From assembly GCA_963736455.1 (NCBI GenBank), contig CAVTON010000002.1, positions 124,001 to 188,000 of the forward strand: a stretch of DNA of 64,000 nucleotides, read 5' to 3'. The stretch's first letter is position 1, and each line of letters starts with the position of its first letter. The position numbers were made by a program, and so were the translations under genes. The DNA is from DAHUXD01 sp963736455 (lineage in GTDB: Bacteria > Acidobacteriota > Thermoanaerobaculia > UBA5066 > Gp7-AA6). The notes under the pieces were generated by a model, which saw only the letters and a list, made by a program, of their open reading frames with translations, was not told the DNA's origin and did not search any database. Positions 33,755 through 43,176 of this stretch are shown piece after piece.

Positions 33755-36169
33755 TTACTGAAGGCCGAAGGTTTTGACGACGAAGACGGCCATTTGGCCA
33801 CGGGTGGCGGGGTTGGCGGGGCAGTAGAGGCCGCCGCCGCAACCTCCGGTGATGTTTCGGGCGACGAGGTCGTAGATCCACGGGGCGAAGGGGCTGTCGC
33901 AGGGGACGTCGTCGAAGGAGGGGGTCATGCAGGCGGGAGGGGTGTATCCGACGCCGAGGGAGGTCTTCAGCAGCAGGACGGCCATTTGCTGGCGCTTGAC
34001 GGGGTCGGCGGGGCAGTAGGTGGAGCCGTTGCCGCATCCGCCGGTGATGCCCTCGGCGACGAGCTCGTTGATCCATGGGGCGAAGGTGGAGGAGCAGGGG
34101 ACGTCGGTGAAGACCTGGGTGGTGCAGGCAGGGGGGGTGTAGCAGAGGCCGTGTTTGGCTTTCATGAGGAAGACGGCCATCTGCTGGCGCAGAGTGGATT
34201 GATCGACGCCGTAGAGGCCCTGGCCGACGCCGACGGTGATGGCGTTGGAGACGAGGGTGGTGACGAAGGAGTAGAACTGCTGGCTGCCCGGGACGTCCAG
34301 GAAGTCGGCGACCCAGCCCTTGATCAGCGTGCCGGTCGTGCCGTCGGGCGTCGTCACGACGAGGTCGTTGAAGGTCCCGGGGTCGAGTGCGGGTGAGGTC
34401 GTGCTGAGCGTGTGATCGTCGACGAACGTTGCGGGTGAGGCAACGCCCCCGATCGTCATCGTCGCGGGATCCGAGAAGTCGGTCCCGCTGACGGTGATGC
34501 CGTCGCCGCCGGCGGACGGGCCGGACGACGGGGTGACGGAGAAGATGATGCGCTGCGCGAGCTCGGACGTGTTGCCGTCGGGGTCCGTCGCCGTGGCCGT
34601 GATGCGGGCACCGGCCTCGGTGACGACCGGCAGCGTCACGTCGAAGTCGACGTGGCCGGCCCCGTCGGTCGAGACGGGAGACGAGCCGAGATAGGTCCTG
34701 CCCTGCAGGAACTCTCTGGGGAAGTTCGAGCACGCCGGGTCCGCGTAGAAGTCGAGCGTGAAGGTCGTGGACGGAGCGCTGTCGAACTTGCCGATGATCT
34801 CGGTGCCGCCGGTCTCGGGAGCGAGGTGATTGACGGTCCTGATGATCGGGAAGTTCTGACGGAGGTTCGGTCCGGTATCGGCATCGCCGGAGTCGTTGGG
34901 ATCGGGGCTCGCGCTCGTGTTGCCGCACGATAGGCCGAGAGTGATGCCGAGCCTGCCGTTTCGGAACATCGAGTTGCCGACGATGGTCCAGGGTCCTGCG
35001 GTGCCGGTGATGCTGATGCCGTTCGCGCCGCTGTAGGCGATCACGTTGCCCTCGTCCGCGCCCGTGCCGCCGATCGTCCCCGTCGCGGGACCCCACGAGT
35101 CCTGGACATGAATGCCGCACGTTCCGTTGGGAAGAGGAAGCGTCCCGGTGATGTCCGTGCCGATCTTGTTGCCCTGGATCGTGATGCCGGTGACGCCGAG
35201 GCTCGAGCCGATCACGTCGATGCCGGTGCCGGAGCGGTTCGCGACGACGTTGCCGAGGATCTTCGCGTTCGGCGCCACACCCAGACTCATGCCGTCGACG
35301 CCGCCGTTCGACAGTTCCACCGTTCCCGTGACGTCCGTGCCGATCAGGTTGCCCTGAACCGTCACGTTGCTGGCGTTGAACGCTCCCGCCTCACCCAGCT
35401 GGACGGCGCGGACCGACCACGTGCCGACGACGTTGGCGGCTCCCGGCGCGCTGCCGCCGATCATCACGTTGTCGCCGACCTCGACGTCGATGGCACGCTG
35501 CGCGGCTCCGATGCCGGCGGTTCCGGCGGCGTTGAGGCTCAGGTAGTTGCCCTGGATGACCGTCCCGTTCCCGTCGGCCTGGATCAGGTCGCCGCCCGAC
35601 GACGCCATCACGTTGCGCGCGGCGGGATCCGTCCCGCCGATGACGTTGCCATCGGTGAAGTCGACCTCGATCCCCAGGCTGACTCCGCTGACCGTGGACC
35701 CGTCGGGATCGACGCCGATGAAATTTCCCGTGATGAAGTTGTCGGCGCTGACGATGAAGAGAAGCGGCCCGGTGGTGCCGCCCATCGAAAGCCCCCGGAT
35801 CGTCGAGCCGGCGCTTCCAGGATCCAACGCGATGGCCGGATTGTGGGGCCCCGCGTCGATCCTGATCAGAATGACCGCGTCGTCGCCGACGGCGAGGGTG
35901 TTGGCGCTCGCTTCCGGCTGGGAGTAGCCGTCGAGAAAAACCGGGTCGGTGATGGCATCGAGGGTCGTCGAGGGCGTGATCGTCTGCACCCCCGAGCCGG
36001 AGATGTCGAAGGCGATCGTGTCGAGGCCGGGGTTTGCGTTGGCGTCGAGGATCGCCTGGCGCAGCGAGCCAGCCCCGCTGTCGTTGGTGTTGGTGACCGT
36101 GAAGGTCGCGGCGCCCAGCGGGCTCGCGGCGAGGCCGAGAACGAGCGTGACGAGAAAGAAGTGCTTCAT
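33755..36169 (-). CDS. Beta-helix / IPT / SLH-like surface protein (array member 5)
   Basis: This protein has 804 residues from ATG 36169, with signal peptide MKHFFLVTLVLGLAASPLGA and a class II head. It has distinctive coils with few 'IGGT' breaks ('GNVIGGTDPAARNVMASS'). The IPT domain is 'SGTDFSDPATMTIGGVAS'. Its last ~175 residues are encoded by DNA almost identical to members 6 and 7, while the remainder of the gene is well diverged from them. The gap to member 6 is 16 bp. Confidence 0.8.
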   Translation of the reverse strand: MKHFFLVTLVLGLAASPLGAATFTVTNTNDSGAGSLRQAILDANANPGLDTIAFDISGSGVQTITPSTTLDAITDPVFLDGYSQPEASANTLAVGDDAVILIRIDAGPHNPAIALDPGSAGSTIRGLSMGGTTGPLLFIVSADNFITGNFIGVDPDGSTVSGVSLGIEVDFTDGNVIGGTDPAARNVMASSGGDLIQADGNGTVIQGNYLSLNAAGTAGIGAAQRAIDVEVGDNVMIGGSAPGAANVVGTWSVRAVQLGEAGAFNASNVTVQGNLIGTDVTGTVELSNGGVDGMSLGVAPNAKILGNVVANRSGTGIDVIGSSLGVTGITIQGNKIGTDITGTLPLPNGTCGIHVQDSWGPATGTIGGTGADEGNVIAYSGANGISITGTAGPWTIVGNSMFRNGRLGITLGLSCGNTSASPDPNDSGDADTGPNLRQNFPIIRTVNHLAPETGGTEIIGKFDSAPSTTFTLDFYADPACSNFPREFLQGRTYLGSSPVSTDGAGHVDFDVTLPVVTEAGARITATATDPDGNTSELAQRIIFSVTPSSGPSAGGDGITVSGTDFSDPATMTIGGVASPATFVDDHTLSTTSPALDPGTFNDLVVTTPDGTTGTLIKGWVADFLDVPGSQQFYSFVTTLVSNAITVGVGQGLYGVDQSTLRQQMAVFLMKAKHGLCYTPPACTTQVFTDVPCSSTFAPWINELVAEGITGGCGNGSTYCPADPVKRQQMAVLLLKTSLGVGYTPPACMTPSFDDVPCDSPFAPWIYDLVARNITGGCGGGLYCPANPATRGQMAVFVVKTFGLQ
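33774..34297 (-). repeat. Near-identical SLH-coding tract, copy A
   Basis: About 524 bp match 36205-36728 at a constant offset of 2431 bp, with one mismatch seen (G versus A in the 'ccatttg' stretch near the 3' end of the gene). Identity stops abruptly at 34298. Confidence 0.8.
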
Positions 36170-36185
36170 GGATTTCCTCACGGGG

Positions 36186-38237
36186 TCATTGCAATCCGAA
36201 CGTCTTGACGACGAAGACGGCCATTTGACCACGGGTGGCGGGGTTGGCGGGGCAGTAGAGGCCGCCGCCGCAACCTCCGGTGATGTTTCGGGCGACGAGG
36301 TCGTAGATCCACGGGGCGAAGGGGCTGTCGCAGGGGACGTCGTCGAAGGAGGGGGTCATGCAGGCGGGAGGGGTGTATCCGACGCCGAGGGAGGTCTTCA
36401 GCAGCAGGACGGCCATTTGCTGGCGCTTGACGGGGTCGGCGGGGCAGTAGGTGGAGCCGTTGCCGCATCCGCCGGTGATGCCCTCGGCGACGAGCTCGTT
36501 GATCCATGGGGCGAAGGTGGAGGAGCAGGGGACGTCGGTGAAGACCTGGGTGGTGCAGGCAGGGGGGGTGTAGCAGAGGCCGTGTTTGGCTTTCATGAGG
36601 AAGACGGCCATCTGCTGGCGCAGAGTGGATTGATCGACGCCGTAGAGGCCCTGGCCGACGCCGACGGTGATGGCGTTGGAGACGAGGGTGGTGACGAAGG
36701 AGTAGAACTGCTGGCTGCCCGGGACGTCGAGGAAGTCGGCGACCCAGCCCTTGACGAGCGTGCCGGTGGTGCCGTCCGGCGTCATCACGACGACGTCGTT
36801 GACGGTGCCGGGATCGAGGGCAGGCGAGCCCGTCGTGAGCATGTGGTCGTCCACGAACGTGGCCGGGACCGCGACGCCGCCGATCGTGATCGTCGTGGGG
36901 TCCGAGAAATCGGTGCCGGCCACGGTGATCGCGGTGCCGCCTTCCGGCGGGCCAGACGCGACGTCGACAGAGAAGATGATGCGCTGCGAGAACTCCGACG
37001 TGTTCCCGAACGGGTCCGTCGCCGTGGCCGAGATGCGAGCGCCGCTCTCGGTGGCGACGGGAAGGTTGACGTCGAAGGCCGCGTGACCCGTTGCGTCCGT
37101 CGTCACGGGCGCTGTGCCGAGATAGGTCTGGCCCTGCAGGAACTCGCGGGGGAAGTTGGAACAGGCCGGGTTCGCGTAGAAGTCGAGATCGAACGTGGTG
37201 TTCGCCGTGCTGTCCAGCTTTCCGATGATTTCGGTCGCCGCTCCGGTCGTGACCGACTGAAGAATGGGGAAGTTCTGCAGGTCGTTCGCTCCGCCGTCCG
37301 CGTCGCCCGGATCGTTCGGGATCGGGCCGCAGCACAGCAGGTCGATGCCGCTGCGTGCGTTGCCGAAGATCGAGTTGCCGACGATGGGGATGTTCGCTTC
37401 GTTCGGCTGCAGAAAGACGCCGTCCGAGCCGTTGTGCGCGATGACGTTGGCTTCACCGGGCCCCCGGCCGCCCACGACGTTGCCCGATCCGTTGCCTCCC
37501 ACGAATTCGAAGCCCACGCCGTTGGCGCCGTTGCCCAGGGGGAGAACGCCGTCCGCGCCGGTTCCGATGAGGTTGCCCTGCACGACGATGCCGTCGAGGA
37601 CGTTGATGCGGACGCCTGCGAATCGATTGCCCGAAATAATGTTGCGCGCCGCGGGATCGGTTCCGCCGATCCGGTGGCCGTTGCCGAAGAGCACGTCGAC
37701 GCCGTGCCCCTCGTTCGGCACGGCCGCCATCCCGGCGGCGTCGGTCCCGATGAAATTGCCTTCGATCACGACGCCGTCTCCGGCGGCGCCGATCGTGATC
37801 GCCTCGCCGTTTCCCGAGACACGGCTGAAACCGTTGATCACGAGCCCCCGCAGCGTGGATCCTCCGACCCCGACGTTGAGCCCGTCTCCGGAGGACGCGG
37901 TGCCGTGCAGCTCGATGAGGAGGACTGCATTGTCGGCGACGGGATCGGTATTGGGCGTCGCGCCGGGCTGCGTGTAGCCGTCGATTACGACGGCGTCGGC
38001 GATCGGCGGCAATGAGGAAGCCGGGGAGATCGTGCAGACGCCGTTCGCCGCGCACCCGGGGTCGGACGGCGGAATGTTGAAGGCGATCGTGTCCATGCCG
38101 CTGTTGGCGTTGGCGTCGAGGATCGCCTGGCGCAGGGAGCCGGCGCCGGAATCGTTGGTGTTCGTGACGGTGAACGTATCGGCGGACAGGGTGGTCGCAA
38201 CGGCCAGGACGAGGCAGGCGGCGGGGATGCGTTTCAC
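36186..38237 (-). CDS. Beta-helix / IPT / SLH-like surface protein (array member 6)
   Basis: With 683 residues, this is the shortest intact beta-helix member, mainly through loss of coils. The signal peptide is MKRIPAACLVLAVATTLSA. The class II head is interrupted by a cysteine-containing insertion 'PPSDPGCAANGVCTISPAS'. The IPT segment is 'AGTDFSDPTTITIGGVAV'. The SLH block is shared at DNA level with members 5 and 7. It sits 12 bp after member 7 in the same operon. Confidence 0.8.
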   Translation of the reverse strand: MKRIPAACLVLAVATTLSADTFTVTNTNDSGAGSLRQAILDANANSGMDTIAFNIPPSDPGCAANGVCTISPASSLPPIADAVVIDGYTQPGATPNTDPVADNAVLLIELHGTASSGDGLNVGVGGSTLRGLVINGFSRVSGNGEAITIGAAGDGVVIEGNFIGTDAAGMAAVPNEGHGVDVLFGNGHRIGGTDPAARNIISGNRFAGVRINVLDGIVVQGNLIGTGADGVLPLGNGANGVGFEFVGGNGSGNVVGGRGPGEANVIAHNGSDGVFLQPNEANIPIVGNSIFGNARSGIDLLCCGPIPNDPGDADGGANDLQNFPILQSVTTGAATEIIGKLDSTANTTFDLDFYANPACSNFPREFLQGQTYLGTAPVTTDATGHAAFDVNLPVATESGARISATATDPFGNTSEFSQRIIFSVDVASGPPEGGTAITVAGTDFSDPTTITIGGVAVPATFVDDHMLTTGSPALDPGTVNDVVVMTPDGTTGTLVKGWVADFLDVPGSQQFYSFVTTLVSNAITVGVGQGLYGVDQSTLRQQMAVFLMKAKHGLCYTPPACTTQVFTDVPCSSTFAPWINELVAEGITGGCGNGSTYCPADPVKRQQMAVLLLKTSLGVGYTPPACMTPSFDDVPCDSPFAPWIYDLVARNITGGCGGGLYCPANPATRGQMAVFVVKTFGLQ
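36202..36783 (-). repeat. Near-identical SLH-coding tract, copy B
   Basis: 582 bp match 38266-38847 at a constant offset of 2064 bp with no difference found by eye. The tract covers all three SLH-like modules and the junction to the IPT domain; sequence diverges immediately outside it. Confidence 0.85.
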
Positions 38238-38249
38238 AGCAACTCCGTT

Positions 38250-40655
38250 CTATTGAAGGGAGAAAGTCTTGACGACGAAGACGGCCATTTGACCACGGGT
38301 GGCGGGGTTGGCGGGGCAGTAGAGGCCGCCGCCGCAACCTCCGGTGATGTTTCGGGCGACGAGGTCGTAGATCCACGGGGCGAAGGGGCTGTCGCAGGGG
38401 ACGTCGTCGAAGGAGGGGGTCATGCAGGCGGGAGGGGTGTATCCGACGCCGAGGGAGGTCTTCAGCAGCAGGACGGCCATTTGCTGGCGCTTGACGGGGT
38501 CGGCGGGGCAGTAGGTGGAGCCGTTGCCGCATCCGCCGGTGATGCCCTCGGCGACGAGCTCGTTGATCCATGGGGCGAAGGTGGAGGAGCAGGGGACGTC
38601 GGTGAAGACCTGGGTGGTGCAGGCAGGGGGGGTGTAGCAGAGGCCGTGTTTGGCTTTCATGAGGAAGACGGCCATCTGCTGGCGCAGAGTGGATTGATCG
38701 ACGCCGTAGAGGCCCTGGCCGACGCCGACGGTGATGGCGTTGGAGACGAGGGTGGTGACGAAGGAGTAGAACTGCTGGCTGCCCGGGACGTCGAGGAAGT
38801 CGGCGACCCAGCCCTTGACGAGCGTGCCGGTGGTGCCGTCCGGCGTCTGGACGACGAGATCGTTGACGGTACCCGGGGCGAGGGCCGGCGAGGTGGACGT
38901 CAGCCCGTGGTCACTGCCGAAGGTGGCCGCGGTCGGGACGCCGCCGATCGTCATGGTCGTCGGGTCGGCGAAGTCCGTGCCTGTTGTCGCGATGGCCGTG
39001 CCGCCGGCCGCTGGTCCCGAGGCGGGGCTGATCGAGAAGATGATCCGCTGCGAGAGCTCCGACGTGTTGCCGTTCTGATCGGTGGCGGTGACGGATATGC
39101 GAGCGCCGGCTTCGGTTTCGATGGGGAGGGTGACGTCGAAGTCGACGTGGCCGGAGCCGTCCGTGGAGACGGGCGCCGAGCCGAGGTACGTCTTTCCCTG
39201 AAGGAACTCCCTCGGAAAGTTGGAGCACGCCGGATCGGCGTAGAAGTCGAGCGTGTAGTCGGCGGACGGTGAGCTGTTGAACTTGCCGGTGACGTGCGTG
39301 CTCGCTCCATTCGAGGCGGACTGGACGATCGGAAAGTTCTGAAGCCCGTTCGGCCCCGTGTCCCCATCCCCCGAATCGTTCGGCGTGGGCGATCCCTGAA
39401 GGCCGCAGCTCCCGTTCAGCCAGATCGCGGTTCCGTGGTTTGACTCCATCGAGTTGCCGACGATGGTCCATCCGCTCCCGGTGACGGTGACACCCTGGAG
39501 GCCGTTGAAGGCGATGTGGTTGCCTTCGCCGGGATTGCGCCCGCCAATGACGCCGTCGGTGGCGCTCACCCCGCAGATGCCGCTCGACCCGTTGCCGAGG
39601 GGCTGGCCGGTTGCGCCGACGCCGATCGAGTTTCCCTGGATCGTCCATCCGGTGCCGCCATTCAAGGAAACCCCGACTTGCTCGGAGCGAATGACGTTCC
39701 CCGCGCCAGCCGCGCTGCCGCCGATGACGGTACCGCTGCCCGAGCCGACGATGACGCCCGCGATTCCCGTCCCCAGGGGCACGGTTCCCGTGGCGTCGGT
39801 TCCAATGAAGTTCCCCTGGATGATCGTGTTGTTGCCGGGCCCCGCCGACGTCCCGATGCCGATGCCGTCGCTGGCGAATCCTCCGATGACGTTGCCGGCG
39901 CCGGGAGCCGTTCCGCCGATCTGGTTCGAATCGGCGCCCTGGATCATCTCGATGCCTTCGAAGATCGGAAGAGCCGCGTTCCCTGCGGCGTTCAAGCCGA
40001 TGTAGTTCCCTTGCACGATGCTGGAGCTGCAGATGTTGAGGTAGACCGCGACGCTCGACGTCGCGATGACGTTGCGCGCCGCCGGGGTCGTGCCCCCGAT
40101 GGTGGTGCCGTTGCTCGATTCACAGGAGATCGGCCTTCCGGTCGACAGGGATGTGCTGCCGGTCGGATCCGTGCCGAGGAAATTGCCTTCGATGACGTCG
40201 TCGTTGCTGCCGTTTGCGAACCCGCTGCCGACACTGATGCCGTCGGCGGCCAGGTGGCTGAGCACGATGCCGCGGATCGTCGAGCCGCTGCTGTCCCCGC
40301 CCCCAGGCCCGTTGAGGTCGAGGACGGGGTCCACCCCGGACGAGGCGTCGATCTCGATCAGCAGCACCGCGTCGTCGCCGACGGCGAGAGTGTTCGGGTT
40401 CGAGCCGGGCTGCGAGTAGCCGTCGATGACGACCGGATCCGTGATCAGCGGAAGGGATGAGGCCGGCGCGATCGTGTGGACGCCCGCGCCGGGAATGTCG
40501 AAGGCGATCGTGTCGAGGCCGGGATTCGCGTTGGCGTCGAGGATCGCCTGGCGCAGCGAGCCGGCGCCGGTTTCGTTGGTGTTCGTAACCGTGAACGTGG
40601 AAGCCGGCAGCGATGCCGCGGCGAGCCCGAGAATGAAGCCTGCGGATAGTCTCAT
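38250..40655 (-). CDS. Beta-helix / IPT / SLH-like surface protein (array member 7)
   Basis: This is an 801-residue protein. The signal peptide is MRLSAGFILGLAAASLPAS and the head is class II ('VTNTNETGAGSLRQAILDAN'). The long beta-helix includes the unusual coil 'GNSIGVGATGQPLGNGSSG'. The strand domain is 'TLDFYADPACSNFPREF' and the IPT is 'TGTDFADPTTMTIGGVPT'. The SLH block is copy C of the shared tract and ends KTFSLQ rather than KTFGLQ. It is 12 bp downstream of the HAF-repeat gene and therefore in the operon headed by it. Confidence 0.8.
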   Translation of the reverse strand: MRLSAGFILGLAAASLPASTFTVTNTNETGAGSLRQAILDANANPGLDTIAFDIPGAGVHTIAPASSLPLITDPVVIDGYSQPGSNPNTLAVGDDAVLLIEIDASSGVDPVLDLNGPGGGDSSGSTIRGIVLSHLAADGISVGSGFANGSNDDVIEGNFLGTDPTGSTSLSTGRPISCESSNGTTIGGTTPAARNVIATSSVAVYLNICSSSIVQGNYIGLNAAGNAALPIFEGIEMIQGADSNQIGGTAPGAGNVIGGFASDGIGIGTSAGPGNNTIIQGNFIGTDATGTVPLGTGIAGVIVGSGSGTVIGGSAAGAGNVIRSEQVGVSLNGGTGWTIQGNSIGVGATGQPLGNGSSGICGVSATDGVIGGRNPGEGNHIAFNGLQGVTVTGSGWTIVGNSMESNHGTAIWLNGSCGLQGSPTPNDSGDGDTGPNGLQNFPIVQSASNGASTHVTGKFNSSPSADYTLDFYADPACSNFPREFLQGKTYLGSAPVSTDGSGHVDFDVTLPIETEAGARISVTATDQNGNTSELSQRIIFSISPASGPAAGGTAIATTGTDFADPTTMTIGGVPTAATFGSDHGLTSTSPALAPGTVNDLVVQTPDGTTGTLVKGWVADFLDVPGSQQFYSFVTTLVSNAITVGVGQGLYGVDQSTLRQQMAVFLMKAKHGLCYTPPACTTQVFTDVPCSSTFAPWINELVAEGITGGCGNGSTYCPADPVKRQQMAVLLLKTSLGVGYTPPACMTPSFDDVPCDSPFAPWIYDLVARNITGGCGGGLYCPANPATRGQMAVFVVKTFSLQ
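38266..38847 (-). repeat. Near-identical SLH-coding tract, copy C
   Basis: Partner of 36202-36783. The shared piece encodes 'GSQQFYSFVTTLVSNAITV' through 'ATRGQMAVFVVKTF'. Confidence 0.85.
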
Positions 40656-40668
40656 CTTTTTTCCTTTC

Positions 40669-42434
40669 TCAGGAGCCGGAACAGCCGGCGGCGATGCCTT
40701 CGGCGAAGAGCTGCTCGATCCAGGCGGCGAAGGTCGACGGGCAGATCACGTCGGCGAAGACCGCATGGCAGGCGGGAGGCGCGTAGGCCGCGCCGTGGTC
40801 GACCTTCAGGAGGAAGACGGCCATCTGCGCGCGCGTGACGGGGTTTGCCGGGGCAGAAATTGCCGCCGCCGCAGCCCGGCGGTGATTCCCTCCGACGCGA
40901 GCTCTTCGATCCATGGCGCGAACGCCAGCGAGCAGGGGACGTCGGGAAAGACACCCGTGCAGGGAGGCGGCGTATGCGAGGAGCCGTGTTCGGTCTTGAG
41001 GAGAAAGACCGCCATCTGGCCGCGCGTGATCGGCGAGAGCGGACAGAATCCTCCGCCGCCGCACCCGGCCGTGATGCCCTCTGAAGCGAGATCCTCGATC
41101 CAGTTCGCGAAGAGCGACGGGCACGCCACGTCGGAAAAGATGCCGGCGCACGTCGGAGGTTCGTACGCCGGCCCATGCTCCGTCTTCAGAAGAAACACCG
41201 CCATCTGGTCGCGGCGGACGAAGGCGTCCGGGCAGTAGAGCGGAGCCGGAGGGGCCGGGGTGAAGCGAAAGAGGAAGCCCGCGTCGCCGCCCTGGTAGCG
41301 CGCGCCATAGAGCTTCCCGTCGCTTCCCTCCGTCAGCTCGGCGGTGTTGGCGATGGAGCCCGCTGGCAGGTCGGCGCTCGAGCCGTCGAACTGGTGCAGG
41401 ACGACGACGTTGCCAGCGGCATCCATGCGATAGAGCGTGCCGAAGCCGAACTGGCCGCCCGTCTCCGTCGTGCCGTAGAAGTTCCCGTCGCTCGCCAGGA
41501 TGAGGCCGGAGTGCGGGACGGAGCCGTCCGTGCCGTCGAAGCTGTGCAGGGAGGTGAAGCCCCCGAGCGCGTCGATCCGGTACACGGTGCCCACGCTCGA
41601 GGTCCCGCCCAGGGCCGTGACGCCGTAGACGTTTCCGGCCGTGTCTCGCACCAGGGCTCCGATCGGCTCGCTGCCGTCGCTCCGTCCAAACGCGTGCACG
41701 GTCGTGACGGTGCCGCTGCCGCTCATGTGAAAGACGGTTCCGCAGCCGACCCCGCAGGCGTCGGGATTTCCGCCGCCGCCGATGCTCGTCGTCCCGTAGA
41801 AATCGCTGCTCGACGTCTGGAGCAGCGGTGAGAGGGGAATCGAGCCTTCGTCGAAGGAGAACGTGTAAAGGGTCGTGAGATCGCCGCCGAGCGTGAGACG
41901 AAAGATGGTGGAGCAGCTGTCGGTCATGTCGTCGCAATGGCCGTAGACCGTCGTGCCGTAGAGCTGGCCGTCGTCCGCCTGGATCACGGGCACCTGGAGA
42001 AACCAGCCGCCGGTGTCGCGATCGAAGTCGTGGACGGTCGAGACGGCGCCGGAGGAGTCCATCCGGAAAACGGTTCCGTCTCCGAGCGCACCTCCGATCC
42101 GCGAGGTCCCATAGAAATTGGCGTCCGTCGCGAGAATGAGCCCGGCCGCCGGAGGAAATCCGTCGGCCGCGGAGTCGAACGCGTGGAGAGTCGTCAGCAT
42201 GTTCGACGAGTCGATCCGGAAGGCGGTGCCGCAGCCGGACGGACAGAGTCCGCTCGTATCGCCGCCGCTGTCGGTCGTCCCGTAGAAGTCGGTGCCGACC
42301 GGCAGGAGCTTGCCGAAGGGCATCGCGCCGTCGGTTCCCGAGAAGGCGTGGATCACCTCGTAGGTCTGCGCGCGCAGGCCGCCCCGAATGCCCATCGCGA
42401 GCGCGACAATGAGAAGGGCGCGGGTGCGGCGCAT
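40669..42434 (-). pseudogene. HAF-repeat propeller / SLH-like surface protein, frameshifted near the C-terminus (array member 8)
   Basis: The ATG at 42434 follows AGGAGG. After a signal peptide (to about residue 22) come seven HAF-type repeats (residues ~24-395), each with a 'DFYGTT.SGG...GTVFRM' core, expected to form a seven-bladed propeller. SLH-like modules of the array type follow. Near 40860-40885 two extra single bases are inferred, one in GCCGGGCTGC and one in TGCCCCGGC. The direct frame ends at 40806, but the two shifts restore 'CGGGNFCPANPVTRAQMAVF' and continue to 'AAGCSGS' at 40669. The last module is also cut short, lacking the NYCP...KTF end. Either a decaying gene or two assembly indels. 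It heads the leftward operon and is divergent from the first sigma-kinase pair. Confidence 0.7.
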
Positions 42435-42540
42435 GGAGACCTCCTGTCTGGTTACCGCGATAAAGGCTCGCGGATCGGGTCAACCGCGCCTCGCGGCAGA
42501 CGCCAGCGGCTCCGTAACTCGTTGAAATGAAAGCGACTCG

Positions 42541-42568
42541 TTGACTTCTCGGGTCGCTGCCATAGGCT
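42541..42568 (+). promoter_or_regulatory. Putative promoter of the first ECF sigma gene, with overlapping direct repeats
   Basis: TTGACT (42541-42546), a 16-bp spacer and TAGGCT (42563-42568) precede the ATG by 20 bases. The nonamer ACTCGTTGA occurs at 42517-42525 and again at 42536-42544, overlapping the -35; the 19-bp spacing suggests an operator or an alternative -35 element. Confidence 0.45.
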
Positions 42569-42588
42569 GTTGTCTCCAGGCCCATCCG

Positions 42589-43176
42589 ATGAACGAAACC
42601 GGAAATCCCGCGCCCCGGCAGGGGGAAGTGACCGGGCTTCTCCTCGCCTGGAACGGCGGCGATCGCGGGGCCGTGGAACGCCTGATGCCGCTCGTCTACT
42701 CGGAGCTGCGAGAGATCGCCGAGCGGCAGTTCCGGCGCGAGCGGAAGGGCCACACGCTTCAGCCGACGGCCGTCGTCCACGAGGCGTATTTCCGCCTCGT
42801 CGACCAGACCCGCGTGACGTGGAAGAACCGCAGCCACTTTCTCGCGATCGCGTCCCAGGCCATGCGCCGGATCCTCATCGATCACGCGCGGGGCCGCGAC
42901 GCCGAGAAGCGAGGGGGCCATGCCGAGCGGGTGACGCTCGATCTCGAAGTCGCGTCGCCGGAGCCCGGCCCCGAGGTGGACATTCTCGCGCTCGACCAGG
43001 CGCTCGAGCGCTTGAAGGAGCTCGACGGCGCGCAGGCGCAGATCGTGGAGCTGCGCTTTTTCGGCGGTCTGACGATCGAAGAAACGGCGGAAGTCATGGA
43101 GGTCTCGCCGTCTTCGATCAAGCGCGACTTCCGCTCCGCGCGCGCCTGGCTCTATCGCGAGCTCGACCTCCCGTGA
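42589..43176 (+). CDS. ECF RNA polymerase sigma factor (kinase-paired type)
   Basis: This is a 195-residue sigma-70-family protein. Region 2 is 'MPLVYSELREIAERQFRRE' with 'TAVVHEAYFRLVD' and 'FLAIASQAMRRILIDHAR'; region 4 is 'LRFFGGLTIEETAEVMEVSPSSIKRDFRSARAWL'-like and ends the protein. The 'HTLQPTAVVHEAY' and 'ILIDHARGR' phrases are typical of the ECF group commonly found in Acidobacteria and Planctomycetes next to Ser/Thr kinases. No anti-sigma gene is adjacent; instead the stop overlaps the kinase start (GTGA). I chose ATG 42589 because the second pair begins at the equivalent point. Confidence 0.9.
   Translation: MNETGNPAPRQGEVTGLLLAWNGGDRGAVERLMPLVYSELREIAERQFRRERKGHTLQPTAVVHEAYFRLVDQTRVTWKNRSHFLAIASQAMRRILIDHARGRDAEKRGGHAERVTLDLEVASPEPGPEVDILALDQALERLKELDGAQAQIVELRFFGGLTIEETAEVMEVSPSSIKRDFRSARAWLYRELDLP

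Noticed and set aside
33774..38847. Insertion-sequence or transposon explanation for the identical tracts
   Set aside because: The tracts are wholly within coding sequence in one phase and lack terminal inverted repeats, target duplications or a transposase.
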